From assembly GCF_036409155.1 (NCBI RefSeq), contig NZ_JAZGLW010000001.1, forward strand, positions 1,240,001 to 1,304,000: 64,000 nucleotides of DNA. Direction: 5' to 3'. Shown here in pieces: positions 15,588 through 24,820 of the stretch. Source of the stretch: Mycobacterium sp. 050128 (GTDB lineage Bacteria; Actinomycetota; Actinomycetes; Mycobacteriales; Mycobacteriaceae). Below the pieces are notes generated by a model. It had not been told where the DNA came from. It ran no database searches and saw nothing but the letters and a program-made list of their open reading frames with translations. The position numbers and the translations under genes were made by a program. The stretch's first letter is position 1. The number at the start of each line of letters is the position of its first letter.

Positions 15588-16256
15588 GGTCGTACTCCTA
15601 GCTCACGGCCACACCGTTCCAGCCGCGAGCGTTCCCGGGAAAGCCCCTCACGCGAAGAGCGGAAGGAAGCCACTCGGCGCGCCATCATCGCCGCGGCACT
15701 CAAACTGCTGCAAGACCGCAGCTTTTCTGCCCTGAGCCTGCGCGAGGTCACCCGCGAGGTCGGCATCGTGCCCGCCGCGTTCTATCGGCATTTCGAGTCG
15801 ATGGAGGCGCTCGGGCTGGTGCTCATCGACGAGTCGTTTCGCAGCTTGCGCGACACCCTGCGCGACGCGCGCGCCGGCAAGCTCGACCCGAACCGGGTGA
15901 TCGAGTCGTCCGTCGAAATCCTGATCGCCAGCGTCGCCGACCGACGCGAGCACTGGCGCCTGATCGCGCGCGAGCGCAATAGCGGACTGAGCGTGCTGCG
16001 CTACGCGATCCGCACCGAGATCCGGCTGATCACCTCCGAGCTCGCGACCGACCTGGCGCGCTTCCCGGGCCTGAACGCCTGGAGCACCGAGGACCTCAAT
16101 GTGCTGGCGACGCTGTTCGTCAACTCGATGATCGTGATCGCCGAGGCGATCGAAGACGCGCAGACCGCCGAGGCGCTGGAAGACATTCGGCGCATCGCCG
16201 TCAAACAGCTGCGCATGATCGCCATCGGCATTGCCGGCTGGCGAAGCAACCCTTGA
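15582..16256 (+). CDS. TetR-family regulator of the FabR/DesT type
   Basis: A 224-residue TetR protein. From residue 25 it follows the E. coli FabR pattern closely: RSFSALSLREVTREVGIVPAAFYRHFESMEALGLVLIDESF, then WRLIARERNSG.S.LR.AI..EI and a C-terminal KQLRMIAIGIAGW. FabR and Pseudomonas DesT sense the unsaturated/saturated acyl-CoA or acyl-ACP ratio and repress unsaturated fatty acid genes; DesT controls a desaturase-reductase pair, the same arrangement as here. The start is the GTG at 15582, inside a perfect GTTCAC-ATA-GTGAAC repeat. The basic N-terminal 25 residues (Arg/Ser-rich) are longer than in FabR. Confidence 0.88.
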   Translation: MNGRTPSSRPHRSSRERSRESPSREERKEATRRAIIAAALKLLQDRSFSALSLREVTREVGIVPAAFYRHFESMEALGLVLIDESFRSLRDTLRDARAGKLDPNRVIESSVEILIASVADRREHWRLIARERNSGLSVLRYAIRTEIRLITSELATDLARFPGLNAWSTEDLNVLATLFVNSMIVIAEAIEDAQTAEALEDIRRIAVKQLRMIAIGIAGWRSNP

Positions 16257-16259
16257 CCT

Positions 16260-16865
16260 CTAGCGTGGTTCGCGCCACATCGCCCACAGCGGTGGGCCGC
16301 CGTTGGGTAGTGGCATTTCCTGGGTGACCTCAAAGCCGAAACGTAGGTAATAGGGCACGTTTTCGGGCTTACTCGACTCGAGATAGGCCGGGCAGTGCTC
16401 GGCATCGCAGCGGTCCAGCCGCGACCGCATCAACGCCTGGCCATAGCCCTGGCCGCGGACCGTGGGGTCGCTGCCGATCGCGGCCAGATACCAGTGCGGC
16501 TCTTCGGGATGCTCGCGCTTCATCATGTCCTGGACGTCGCGTGCCATCCCGGTCCGCAAACCGAACACCCTCAAAAAAGCCGGCGTCATCGCGAACTGGG
16601 CCCAGCGGGATTCCTGCCAGTGACCCGGCGGATCCCACAGGGCAGCCGCGCCGATGCCGGATCCGTTGCCGGCCACCTCGACGCCGCCGTGACGCAGATG
16701 GTGGTGCCGGGTCATGGCGGAAAACATCCGCATCAGGTGCGTGGTCCGGGTCATGCTATTGGGAAACAGCCAGGCCATCACCGGATCGTCGAAGAAGGCA
16801 CGGCTCAGGGTGGCAGACAACTCGCGGAGGTCGGCTTTGCGCGCCGGACGTGCCTGGGGGGCCAT
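16260..16865 (-). CDS. GNAT-family N-acetyltransferase (Rv0133-like)
   Basis: A 201-residue GCN5-related acetyltransferase. The acetyl-CoA-binding motif A is LAAIGSDPTVRGQGYGQALM (R/Q-x-x-G-x-G/A near residues 134-140), followed by the AYLESSKPENVPYYLRFGFEV segment seen in many small-molecule acetyltransferases. It is convergent with the FabR-like gene, with a three-base gap. Its order beside fgd2 matches M. tuberculosis Rv0133. The acceptor substrate is unknown. Confidence 0.9.
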   Translation of the reverse strand: MAPQARPARKADLRELSATLSRAFFDDPVMAWLFPNSMTRTTHLMRMFSAMTRHHHLRHGGVEVAGNGSGIGAAALWDPPGHWQESRWAQFAMTPAFLRVFGLRTGMARDVQDMMKREHPEEPHWYLAAIGSDPTVRGQGYGQALMRSRLDRCDAEHCPAYLESSKPENVPYYLRFGFEVTQEMPLPNGGPPLWAMWREPR

Positions 16866-17049
16866 AACGCCAGGCTAATGGCAAACCGGCCCGGCGCGAA
16901 TAATCCCGCAACGACATGGTCAGGCCCGCAATCGCCGCCACGGCGGCCACGGCACAGCTGACGATCGAAAGCCGCCGGCGCTGACCGTGGATGCGAGCCA
17001 GCCCATAAACTCTGCGTATGACGGTCCAGGCGGCGGGTACCCCGAGGCG

Positions 17050-18138
17050 ATGACCGGACTTTCACGGCGGACATTCGGGCAGATCGCGACCGGCGTGGGT
17101 GTGCTCGGCGCCGGGGCGATGGCCGGGGGATGCTCGAGCGAACATCGTGGTGCTCCGAGCAATCCGCCGCCGGTGACCAAGGGTGTGGGAATCACGCTGT
17201 CGCACGAGCAATTTCGGACCGACCAGCTGGTGTTGCAGGCCCAGGCCGCCGAAAAGGCGGGCTTCCAATACGTCTGGGCCAGCGACCACATCCAGCCGTG
17301 GCAGGACAACGAGGGTCACTCGATGTTCCCGTGGCTGACGCTGGCGCTGGTGGGCAACAGCACCAGCCGCATCTCCTTCGGCACCGGCGTCACGTGTCCG
17401 ACCTACCGCTATCACCCGGCAACGGTGGCGCAGGCCTTCGCGTCGCTGGCGATCCTGAGTCCGGGCCGGGTGTTCTTGGGCCTCGGGACCGGCGAACGGC
17501 TCAACGAACAGGCGACTACCAACATGTGGGGCAAATATCCCGAGCGTCACGACCGGCTGGTCGAGGCGATCCAACTGATTCGCCAGCTGTGGTCTGGCGG
17601 GCGAATCTCGTTCGCGGGCCGCTACTTTCAGACCAACTCGCTGAAGCTCTACGACATACCACCGAACCCGCCGCCCATCTTCGTGGCCGCCAGTGGACCC
17701 AAAAGCGCAAGGCTGGCAGGGCAATACGGCGACGGCTGGATCACGCAATCCCGCGATCTCATCAACCCGAAGCTGCTGGGTGCGCTCAACGACGGCGCCC
17801 ACGCTGCCGGGCGCGATCCCGCGACGTTAGGCAAGCGCGCCGAATTGTTCGCCGTCGTCGGCGAGGCCGAGGAGGCCGCCCGCACGGCTGCCTTGTGGCG
17901 ATTTACCGCCGGGGCCGTCGATCAACCCAATCCGGTCGAGATTCAGCGTGCCGCCGAGGCGAACCCGATCGAGAAAGTGCTGGCCAATTGGACGGTCGGC
18001 ACCGATCCCGCCACCCACGTCACCGCCGTGCAGTGGGTTCTCGACGGCGGCGCCATCCCGTTTCTGCACTTCCCGCAGGGCGACCCCATCGCGGCGATCA
18101 ACTTCTATCGCGACTACGTCCTACCCAAGCTGCACTAG
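17050..18138 (+). CDS. fgd2: F420-dependent Tat lipoprotein dehydrogenase Fgd2 (hydroxymycolic acid dehydrogenase)
   Basis: A 362-residue LLM-fold F420 enzyme. The N-terminus is a Tat signal with lipobox: SRRTFGQIATGVGVLGAG then MAGGCSS, so it is exported folded with F420 and anchored to the outer face of the membrane. Fgd2 of M. tuberculosis (Rv0132c) was first called glucose-6-phosphate dehydrogenase 2 and later shown to oxidise hydroxymycolic acids to ketomycolic acids. Conserved stretches include WASDHIQPWQDNEGHSMFP and GVTCPTYRYHPATVAQ. I chose the ATG at 17050 (MTGLSRRTF), which puts the twin arginines at residues 6-7; an ATG further up is less fitting. Confidence 0.93.
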   Translation: MTGLSRRTFGQIATGVGVLGAGAMAGGCSSEHRGAPSNPPPVTKGVGITLSHEQFRTDQLVLQAQAAEKAGFQYVWASDHIQPWQDNEGHSMFPWLTLALVGNSTSRISFGTGVTCPTYRYHPATVAQAFASLAILSPGRVFLGLGTGERLNEQATTNMWGKYPERHDRLVEAIQLIRQLWSGGRISFAGRYFQTNSLKLYDIPPNPPPIFVAASGPKSARLAGQYGDGWITQSRDLINPKLLGALNDGAHAAGRDPATLGKRAELFAVVGEAEEAARTAALWRFTAGAVDQPNPVEIQRAAEANPIEKVLANWTVGTDPATHVTAVQWVLDGGAIPFLHFPQGDPIAAINFYRDYVLPKLH

Positions 18139-18254
18139 GCTGCTTTCGCTGCATGCGTCGTTTACGCTGTGGCGCAACGTATTGCGCTTTCCGCCGGATT
18201 CGTGCGGCAACACCGGGTACACGTCGCGCGCCAGATCGTGCAGAATGCGATCTC

Positions 18255-18956
18255 ATGGATCCTTCGCAGCCGAACTTCAGGCATGAGCTGGCCGTCCGCA
18301 TGGCCGAGCTTGCCCGCGCGATTGCCACACCGCGCGGCCTCGACCGGGTTCTGCGCGACGTAACCGAGACAGCGGTGCAATTGATACCGGGAGCCGACGT
18401 CGCCGGAGTGCTGCTGGTGAAGAAGGCCGGGGAGTTCGAGTCCCTCGCCGACACCGATGACTTGGCTGGACAGCTCGACAAACTCCAGCAGGATTTCGGC
18501 GAAGGACCCTGCGCCGAGGCGGCGCTTCAAGAAACGATCGTTCGCGCCGACGACCTGCGTAGCGAGACACGGTGGCCTCGATACGCGCCGGCAGCCGTGC
18601 GGCTCGGTGTCCTCAGCGGCCTGTCATTCAAGCTGTACACGGCCGACCGGACGGCCGGCGCGCTGAACTTGTTCGGTTTCGAGGCGGGGGTGTGGGACAC
18701 CGAAGCGGAAACGATTGGATCGGTGCTGGCCGCGCATGCTGCGGCGGCGATCTTGGCGGAGCGTCACGGAGAACACCTGCAATCGGCACTGTCGTCCAGG
18801 GACCGCATTGGCCAGGCCAAGGGCATCATCATGGAACGTTACGACGTGGACGACGTACGCGCGTTCGACATGCTGGTGCTGTTATCTCAGGAGCAACAAA
18901 CAAAACTCGTCGACATAGCAGAACGGGTCATCGCAACCCGCGGCGCCGGCGACTGA
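18255..18956 (+). CDS. GAF-ANTAR RNA-binding antiterminator-type regulator
   Basis: A 233-residue two-domain regulator. Residues about 15-165 form a GAF sensor domain (LIPGADVAGVLLVKKAGEFE, FGEGPCAEAALQETIVRADDL). Residues about 172-230 form an ANTAR domain (LSSRDRIGQAKGIIMERYDVD then AFDMLVLLSQEQQTKLVDIAERVI). ANTAR domains bind paired RNA stem-loops to prevent transcription termination; mycobacterial GAF-ANTAR proteins respond to stress or small ligands. It stands alone, 116 bases after fgd2 and 114 before fadE1. It interrupts the fgd2-fadE1 order known from M. tuberculosis, so it is probably a lineage-specific insertion. Confidence 0.9.
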   Translation: MDPSQPNFRHELAVRMAELARAIATPRGLDRVLRDVTETAVQLIPGADVAGVLLVKKAGEFESLADTDDLAGQLDKLQQDFGEGPCAEAALQETIVRADDLRSETRWPRYAPAAVRLGVLSGLSFKLYTADRTAGALNLFGFEAGVWDTEAETIGSVLAAHAAAAILAERHGEHLQSALSSRDRIGQAKGIIMERYDVDDVRAFDMLVLLSQEQQTKLVDIAERVIATRGAGD

Positions 18957-19070
18957 GTTTGGTCGGCGCGATCTCCCTTCAACGACCACTACGACGGACC
19001 GCATCTACGATGAGGTAGCCCTTCTGGGTTTTCTCTAAAGATGCCGGTGCGACGGTGCACCGGGGAATGG

Positions 19071-20381
19071 GTGGCCACGGTGTGGGACTTCGAAACGGAC
19101 CCGGAATACCAGGCGAAGCTGGACTGGGTCGAAAAGTTCATGGTCGACGAGCTGGAACCGCTCGACCTGGTCGCCCTTGATCCGTACGACAAAAAGAACG
19201 CCGAGATGATGCGCATCCTGCGGCCGTTGCAGCAGCAGGTGAAGGATCAAGGCCTGTGGGCGGCGCATCTGGGCCCCGAACTCGGCGGCCAGGGCTTCGG
19301 CCAGGTCAAGCTCGCGCTGCTCAACGAAATCCTCGGACGATCGCGCTGGGCACCGTCCGTGTTCGGCTGCCAGGCGCCGGATTCCGGCAACGCCGAAATC
19401 CTTGCGCTGTTCGGCACCGACGAACAGAAAGCGCGCTATCTGCAGCCCCTGCTCGACGGCGAGATCTCCTCGTGTTATTCGATGACCGAACCGCAGGGCG
19501 GTTCCGATCCCGGCATGTTCGTGACGTCGGCGACCCAGGACGGTGCTGGAAATGGGGACTGGATCATCAACGGCGAGAAGTGGTTCTCCTCCAACGCCAA
19601 GCATGCGTCGTTCTTCATCGTCATGGCCGTCACCAAGCCCGACGCCCGGACATACGAGAAGATGTCGCTGTTCATCGTTCCGGGCGAGACGCCGGGGATC
19701 GAGATCATCCGCAACGTCGGGGTGGGCGGCGAATCGAAGCACGGTTCGCATGGCTACGTCCGGTATAACGACGTCCGAGTGCCGGCCGATCACGTGCTGG
19801 GCGGTGAAGGATCGGCGTTCATGATCGCACAGACCCGCCTCGGCGGTGGTCGCGTCCACCACGCGATGCGCACGATCGCATTGGCACGCAAGGCTTTTGA
19901 CATGATGTGCGAGCGCGCTGTGTCACGCAAGACCAGGCATGGCCATCTCTCCGATTTCCAGATGACCCAGGAGAAGATCGCCGACAGCTGGATCCAGATC
20001 GAGCAGTTCCGGCTGCTGGTGCTGCGCACCGCGTGGCTGATCGACAAGCATCACGACTACCAGAAGGTGCGCCGCGACATCGCCGCGGTGAAGGTCGCGA
20101 TGCCCCAGGTGCTGCACGACGTCGCCCAGCGCGCCCTGCACCTGCATGGCGCTCTCGGGGTCTCCGACGAGATGCCGTTCGTCAAGATGCTGGTGGCCGC
20201 CGAGTCACTGGGCATCGCCGACGGCGCTACCGAGCTGCACAAGATGACCGTGGCCCGCCGCACCCTGCGTGAATACCAGCCTGTGACAACGCCTTTCCCG
20301 TCGGCTCACATACCGACCCGGCGCGCCGAAGCCGAGGCCCGCCTAGCGGAACGACTGGAGCACTCGATCGCGGAGTTCTAA
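19071..20381 (+). CDS. fadE1: Acyl-CoA dehydrogenase FadE1
   Basis: A 436-residue FAD-dependent acyl-CoA dehydrogenase (first step of beta-oxidation). Middle-domain signatures are CYSMTEPQGGSDPGMFVT and WIINGEKWFSSNAKHASF, and the C-terminal helical domain has QTRLGGGRVHHAMRTIALA and HLHGALGVSDEMPFVKML. It lacks the Glu seen at the usual position of short-chain enzymes, with residues around GALGVS more like the FadE1/ACAD10-11 branch. The start is the GTG at 19071 (VATVWDFETDPEYQ), matching M. tuberculosis Rv0131c. The preceding 114-base gap contains no clear operator. Its neighbour htdZ hydrates the enoyl product type, so the pair may cooperate. Confidence 0.92.
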   Translation: MATVWDFETDPEYQAKLDWVEKFMVDELEPLDLVALDPYDKKNAEMMRILRPLQQQVKDQGLWAAHLGPELGGQGFGQVKLALLNEILGRSRWAPSVFGCQAPDSGNAEILALFGTDEQKARYLQPLLDGEISSCYSMTEPQGGSDPGMFVTSATQDGAGNGDWIINGEKWFSSNAKHASFFIVMAVTKPDARTYEKMSLFIVPGETPGIEIIRNVGVGGESKHGSHGYVRYNDVRVPADHVLGGEGSAFMIAQTRLGGGRVHHAMRTIALARKAFDMMCERAVSRKTRHGHLSDFQMTQEKIADSWIQIEQFRLLVLRTAWLIDKHHDYQKVRRDIAAVKVAMPQVLHDVAQRALHLHGALGVSDEMPFVKMLVAAESLGIADGATELHKMTVARRTLREYQPVTTPFPSAHIPTRRAEAEARLAERLEHSIAEF

Positions 20382-20403
20382 CGGCTACCTTCTGGCCGAG
20401 CAG

Positions 20404-20859
20404 TCAGCAGATGTAGCGAACGATGCTTTCGGCCACACAAGCCGGCTTCGGCGACCCGTCGATCTCGACGGTGGTGGACACGATCGCCTGCACGGCGCCG
20501 CCGCCGACGTCCTCGACCGAGATCAGCGAACTGGTCGCCCGAACCTTCGACCCCACCGGCACCGGGGCGGGAAAGCGAACCTTGTTCAGGCCGTAGTTGA
20601 TTGCGAGCTTGATGCCCTTGACGGTGTACATGTCGTGTTGCATCCGCGGCAGCAGCGACAGCGTCATGTAACCGTGGGCGATGGTCTTACCGAAGGGACC
20701 GGCGGCCGCCCGTTCCGGGTCGACGTGGATCCATTGGTGATCGCCGGTCGCGTCGGCGAAGAGGTTGACGTCTTCCTGAGTGATGGTCACCCAGTCGCTT
20801 TGGCCGATGGTCTCCCCCGCGGCGGCGGCGAGGTCGGCGACTGACTCGAAGGTACGCAT
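20404..20859 (-). CDS. htdZ: (R)-specific enoyl-CoA hydratase / 3-hydroxyacyl-thioester dehydratase HtdZ
   Basis: A 151-residue single hot-dog-fold hydratase 2. The catalytic Asp/His motif is FADATGDHQWIHVDPERAA, followed by the family loop GPFGKTIAHGYMTLSLLP. This is the M. tuberculosis Rv0130 type, shown to hydrate trans-2-enoyl-CoAs of medium to long chain. It is convergent with fadE1 (22-base gap) and divergent from the phosphoesterase gene. Confidence 0.93.
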   Translation of the reverse strand: MRTFESVADLAAAAGETIGQSDWVTITQEDVNLFADATGDHQWIHVDPERAAAGPFGKTIAHGYMTLSLLPRMQHDMYTVKGIKLAINYGLNKVRFPAPVPVGSKVRATSSLISVEDVGGGAVQAIVSTTVEIDGSPKPACVAESIVRYIC

Positions 20860-20894
20860 GCTTTCTCCTCTGCTCGCGGGTAAGCATAGAACTC

Positions 20895-21392
20895 GTGAGG
20901 CTGCTGCTGATTGCCGATACCCACGTGCCGAAACGCGCCCGCGATCTGCCCGCCCGGGTGTGGCAGGAAGTCGAGCGGTCGGACGTCGTCATCCATGCCG
21001 GCGACTGGATTGCGCTCGAATTGCTCGACGAGCTGGAATCCAGGGCCGCGCGCCTGGTCGGCTGCTGGGGCAACAACGACGGGCCCCCGTTGCGAGCGCG
21101 ACTGCCCGAACGAGCGGACGTGACGTTGGCGGGCGTGCGGTTCACGGTGGTGCACGAAACCGGCCCGTCGTCCGGCCGCGAGGCCCGGATGTCACGGCTC
21201 TATCCCGATACCGACGTGCTGGTGTTCGGGCACAGCCACATCCCCTGGGATACGACGGCCCGCACCGGACTACGCCTGCTCAACCCGGGGTCGCCGACGG
21301 ATCGCCGCCGCCAACCGTTCTGCAGCTACATGACGACCAGCATCGATGACGGCGCAGTGACCGACGTCATGCTGCACCGGCTCGAGAAGTAG
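20895..21392 (+). CDS. YfcE/MJ0936-type metallophosphoesterase
   Basis: A 165-residue calcineurin-like phosphodiesterase. All metal ligand motifs are visible in order: IADTHVP (DxH) at 7-13, IHAGDW (GD) near 35, CWGNND (GNxD) near 58, a His in FTVVHETG, and FGHSHIP (GHxH) near 110. The usual T-H-G before the fourth motif reads V-H-E here. Likely a small-molecule phosphodiesterase; substrate unknown. Start is a GTG at 20895, 35 bases from divergent htdZ. It marks the left edge of a 2.65-kb insertion (phosphoesterase, MarR, ABC pair) between htdZ and fbpC, which are adjacent in M. tuberculosis. Confidence 0.88.
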   Translation: MRLLLIADTHVPKRARDLPARVWQEVERSDVVIHAGDWIALELLDELESRAARLVGCWGNNDGPPLRARLPERADVTLAGVRFTVVHETGPSSGREARMSRLYPDTDVLVFGHSHIPWDTTARTGLRLLNPGSPTDRRRQPFCSYMTTSIDDGAVTDVMLHRLEK

Positions 21393-21422
21393 CCCAGATA
21401 AAGGCCCTACACAGCTGGCGCA

Positions 21423-21453
21423 CATATATAGCTCGTAGACAGAGTTATATATG
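21423..21453. promoter_or_regulatory. 31-base inverted repeat over the marR start
   Basis: CATATATAGCTC (21423-21434) and GAGTTATATATG (21442-21453) are reverse complements except for one position, with a 7-base spacer. The right arm includes the ATG of marR (21451). The TATATAT stretches are AT-rich against the local GC and could include the -10 region, so the regulator would block its own promoter. If the ATG is correct the mRNA is probably leaderless or very short-leadered. Confidence 0.7.
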
Positions 21454-21906
21454 CAAGCACTGAGATCGCACACCGACCTGGTCACCGACGTGTTCGGCGT
21501 CGTCGGCCGATTCCGCCGCCAGCTGCGCAGGTCTGCCGGCCGGGGACTCGACTCCGCCCGGTTCACCGAGTCACAGTCGGAGCTGCTCTGGCTGGTCGGC
21601 CGCCGCCCGGGGATCTCGGTCCGCGCGGCGGCGGCCGAACTCGGGCTGGTCCCCAACACCGCGTCGACGATGGTCTCCAAGCTGGTGGCCAACGGTTCGC
21701 TGATCCGGACCGTCGACGAGACCGACCGTCGCGCGTGTCAACTACGACTCGCCGAGCCCACCCAGCAGATCGTCGACGCATCGCGAGCCGCCCGGCGCGC
21801 GCTGCTGTCCGAGGCGCTGCAAGAACTCAATGACGACCAAATCGATTCTCTGACAAAGGGGTTAGAGGTTCTCGACATGGTGGCCCGCAGATTACAGGAG
21901 AAATGA
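21451..21906 (+). CDS. MarR-family transcriptional regulator
   Basis: A 151-residue winged-helix MarR regulator. The recognition region runs through RPGISVRAAAAELGLVPNTASTMVSKLVANGSLIR, followed by the wing TVDETDRRACQLRL; the flanking helices form the dimer interface. It is the first gene of a three-gene operon with an ABC exporter, overlapping the ATPase gene by four bases (ATGA). A near-perfect 31-base inverted repeat covers its start codon. The expected role is drug- or metabolite-responsive repression of the exporter. Confidence 0.92.
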   Translation: MQALRSHTDLVTDVFGVVGRFRRQLRRSAGRGLDSARFTESQSELLWLVGRRPGISVRAAAAELGLVPNTASTMVSKLVANGSLIRTVDETDRRACQLRLAEPTQQIVDASRAARRALLSEALQELNDDQIDSLTKGLEVLDMVARRLQEK

Positions 21907-22727
21907 TGACGAAATTACCGATGGCGATCGACTGCCGGCACCTGACCTTTCACTACGGCCAGTTCACCGCCGTCGACGACCTGACACTCAGGGTGCGGCC
22001 CGGCGAGACGATGGGCCTGCTCGGACCCAACGGCGCGGGTAAGACGACGCTGGTGCGGATGCTCACCACGCTGACCCCCGTGCAGCACGGCGAGTTGCGC
22101 ATCTTCGGGATGGACTCCCGGCGCGAGACGGTCGACATCCGGAGCAACATCGGCTATGTCCCGCAACAACTTTCGATCGAACCCGCGCTGACGGGCCGGC
22201 AGAACGTGGAATGGTTCGCCCGGCTCTACGGCGTACCGCGCGCCGAGCGCGCCGATCGGGTCAGGCAGGCGCTGGACGCGATGGAGCTGCTCGAGGTGGC
22301 CGACCGGCTGGCGGGCACCTACTCCGGCGGCATGGTGCGCCGCCTGGAGGTGGCGCAGGCGCTGGTCAATCGCCCGTCGCTGCTCGTGCTCGACGAGCCG
22401 ACCGTGGGGCTGGACCCGATCGCGCGTGACGGCGTGTGGAATCAGGTGCAGAGCATGCAGGCCCAGTTCGGCATGACCGTGCTGCTGACCACGCACTACA
22501 TGGAGGAAGCCGACGCCCTCTGCGATCGCGTCGCGCTGATGCATCGCGGCGTCCTGCGGGCCGTGGGCACACCCACCGAGCTGAAGTCGAAGGTGTCGCC
22601 CAGCGCGACGCTCGAGGACGTTTTCCGCCGCTACGCGTCCACGGACCTGCACGGCGACTCCGAGTCGTCGACATCTGACTTCCGCGAAATCCGTTCCAGC
22701 AGAAAGGTTGCCAGCCGTGCCAGTTGA
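21903..22727 (+). CDS. ABC exporter ATP-binding subunit (DrrA-like)
   Basis: A 274-residue ABC-2 type ATPase. Walker A is GPNGAGKTT near residue 40, the Q-loop lies in IGYVPQQLSIEP, the signature is YSGGMVRRLEVAQAL, Walker B is LLVLDEPTVGLDP, and the switch His is in LLTTHYMEEADALCDR. This set is typical of DrrA/NodI-type exporters of drugs or lipids. It has a C-terminal extension of about 35 Ser/Arg-rich residues after LEDVFRRYA. The ATG at 21903 overlaps the marR stop; a second ATG directly follows and could be used. Confidence 0.94.
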   Translation: MMTKLPMAIDCRHLTFHYGQFTAVDDLTLRVRPGETMGLLGPNGAGKTTLVRMLTTLTPVQHGELRIFGMDSRRETVDIRSNIGYVPQQLSIEPALTGRQNVEWFARLYGVPRAERADRVRQALDAMELLEVADRLAGTYSGGMVRRLEVAQALVNRPSLLVLDEPTVGLDPIARDGVWNQVQSMQAQFGMTVLLTTHYMEEADALCDRVALMHRGVLRAVGTPTELKSKVSPSATLEDVFRRYASTDLHGDSESSTSDFREIRSSRKVASRAS

Positions 22728-23544
22728 TCACACCTACGAAATACCGGCCGAGGCGCTGGTGCGCGCACCGCGCGGATGGCAGCGGGTCAGCGCGACGTTC
22801 GGCCGCGTCGGCGCGTTCGCGATCGTCGAACTGCAGAAGCTGCAGCACGACCGCACCGAGCTCATCACCCGGATGGTGCAACCGGCCCTGTGGCTGCTGA
22901 TCTTCGGAACGACATTCAGCAAGCTGCATGTCATCAACACCGGATCGGTGTCCTACCTGGCCTTCCTGGCCCCGGGCATCATCGCGCAGTCGGCGCTGTT
23001 CATCTCGATTTTCTATGGCATCCAGATCATTTGGGACCGCGACGCCGGCGTGCTGTCCAAACTGATGGTGACGCCGGCACCGGCGTCGGCGTTGATCACC
23101 GGTAAGGCGTTCGCGGCGGGTGTGCGCTCGGTCGCCCAAGTCGTCGGCGTGCTGGCGCTGGCTTACCTGATGCGCATCGGCCTGACCGTCAACCCGCTGC
23201 GCATTCTGGCGGCCATGGCCACCGTGATGCTCGGCGCGGCGTTCTTCGCCTGCCTGTCGATGACGCTGGCCGGGCTGGTCCGCAATCGCGATCGCCTGAT
23301 GGGTATCGGGCAAGCCATCACGATGCCGTTGTTCTTCGCGTCGAACGCGCTGTACCCGGTTGGGGTGATGCCGTCGTGGCTGCGTGTGCTGAGCACCGTC
23401 AACCCGCTGAGTTACGAGGTCGACGCGCTGCGCGGGCTGTTGATCGGCATCCCGCTGAACCCGTTGGACTTCGTCGTGCTGATCGTGGCGGCGCTGCTTG
23501 GAATTGCCACGGCCTCAACACTTTTGCGCCGTCTGGTCGCCTAG
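22717..23544 (+). CDS. ABC-2 type exporter permease (DrrB-like)
   Basis: A 275-residue ABC-2 membrane subunit with about six hydrophobic segments (from LITRMVQPALWLLIFGTTF to LDFVVLIVAALLGIATAS). The family-conserved ABC-2 signature region contains NPLSYEVDALRG. The start is the GTG at 22717 with AGAAAGG nine bases upstream, giving an 11-base overlap with the ATPase gene. The ATPase and permease should form a dimeric exporter in the inner membrane. Its substrate, and hence the ligand of the MarR protein, is unknown. Confidence 0.92.
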   Translation: MPVDHTYEIPAEALVRAPRGWQRVSATFGRVGAFAIVELQKLQHDRTELITRMVQPALWLLIFGTTFSKLHVINTGSVSYLAFLAPGIIAQSALFISIFYGIQIIWDRDAGVLSKLMVTPAPASALITGKAFAAGVRSVAQVVGVLALAYLMRIGLTVNPLRILAAMATVMLGAAFFACLSMTLAGLVRNRDRLMGIGQAITMPLFFASNALYPVGVMPSWLRVLSTVNPLSYEVDALRGLLIGIPLNPLDFVVLIVAALLGIATASTLLRRLVA

Positions 23545-23562
23545 GCGCTAGCGCATGCGCTA
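23545..23562. repeat. Two overlapping palindromes after the ABC permease gene
   Basis: GCGCTAGCGC (23545-23554) and TAGCGCATGCGCTA (23549-23562) are both perfect palindromes, beginning directly after the permease stop. They lie in the 221-base gap before fbpC. They could be a transcription end signal (no U-tract follows) or a protein-binding site. The rest of the gap to 23765 shows no clear further element. Confidence 0.5.
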
Positions 23563-23744
23563 TCGCATTGCAAGAGGTTCGGATGGTTCCGAGAGCCGAT
23601 CGTGACCTGACCGAGATGATTTCTCGCCGACTCTGAATCGTTAGCCAACCGCGATCTGCGGGCACGGCCGTGACAAACGAATTAGACCCTCCCGCTGTGT
23701 TTCACTGCCCGAGAACAGATTCCACCGCGCAATGCGGCAGATGA

Positions 23745-24785
<1,041 letters not shown>

Positions 24786-24820
24786 CCGACCCGAAATCGA
24801 GCATCGGCAGTGGCGCCCGG

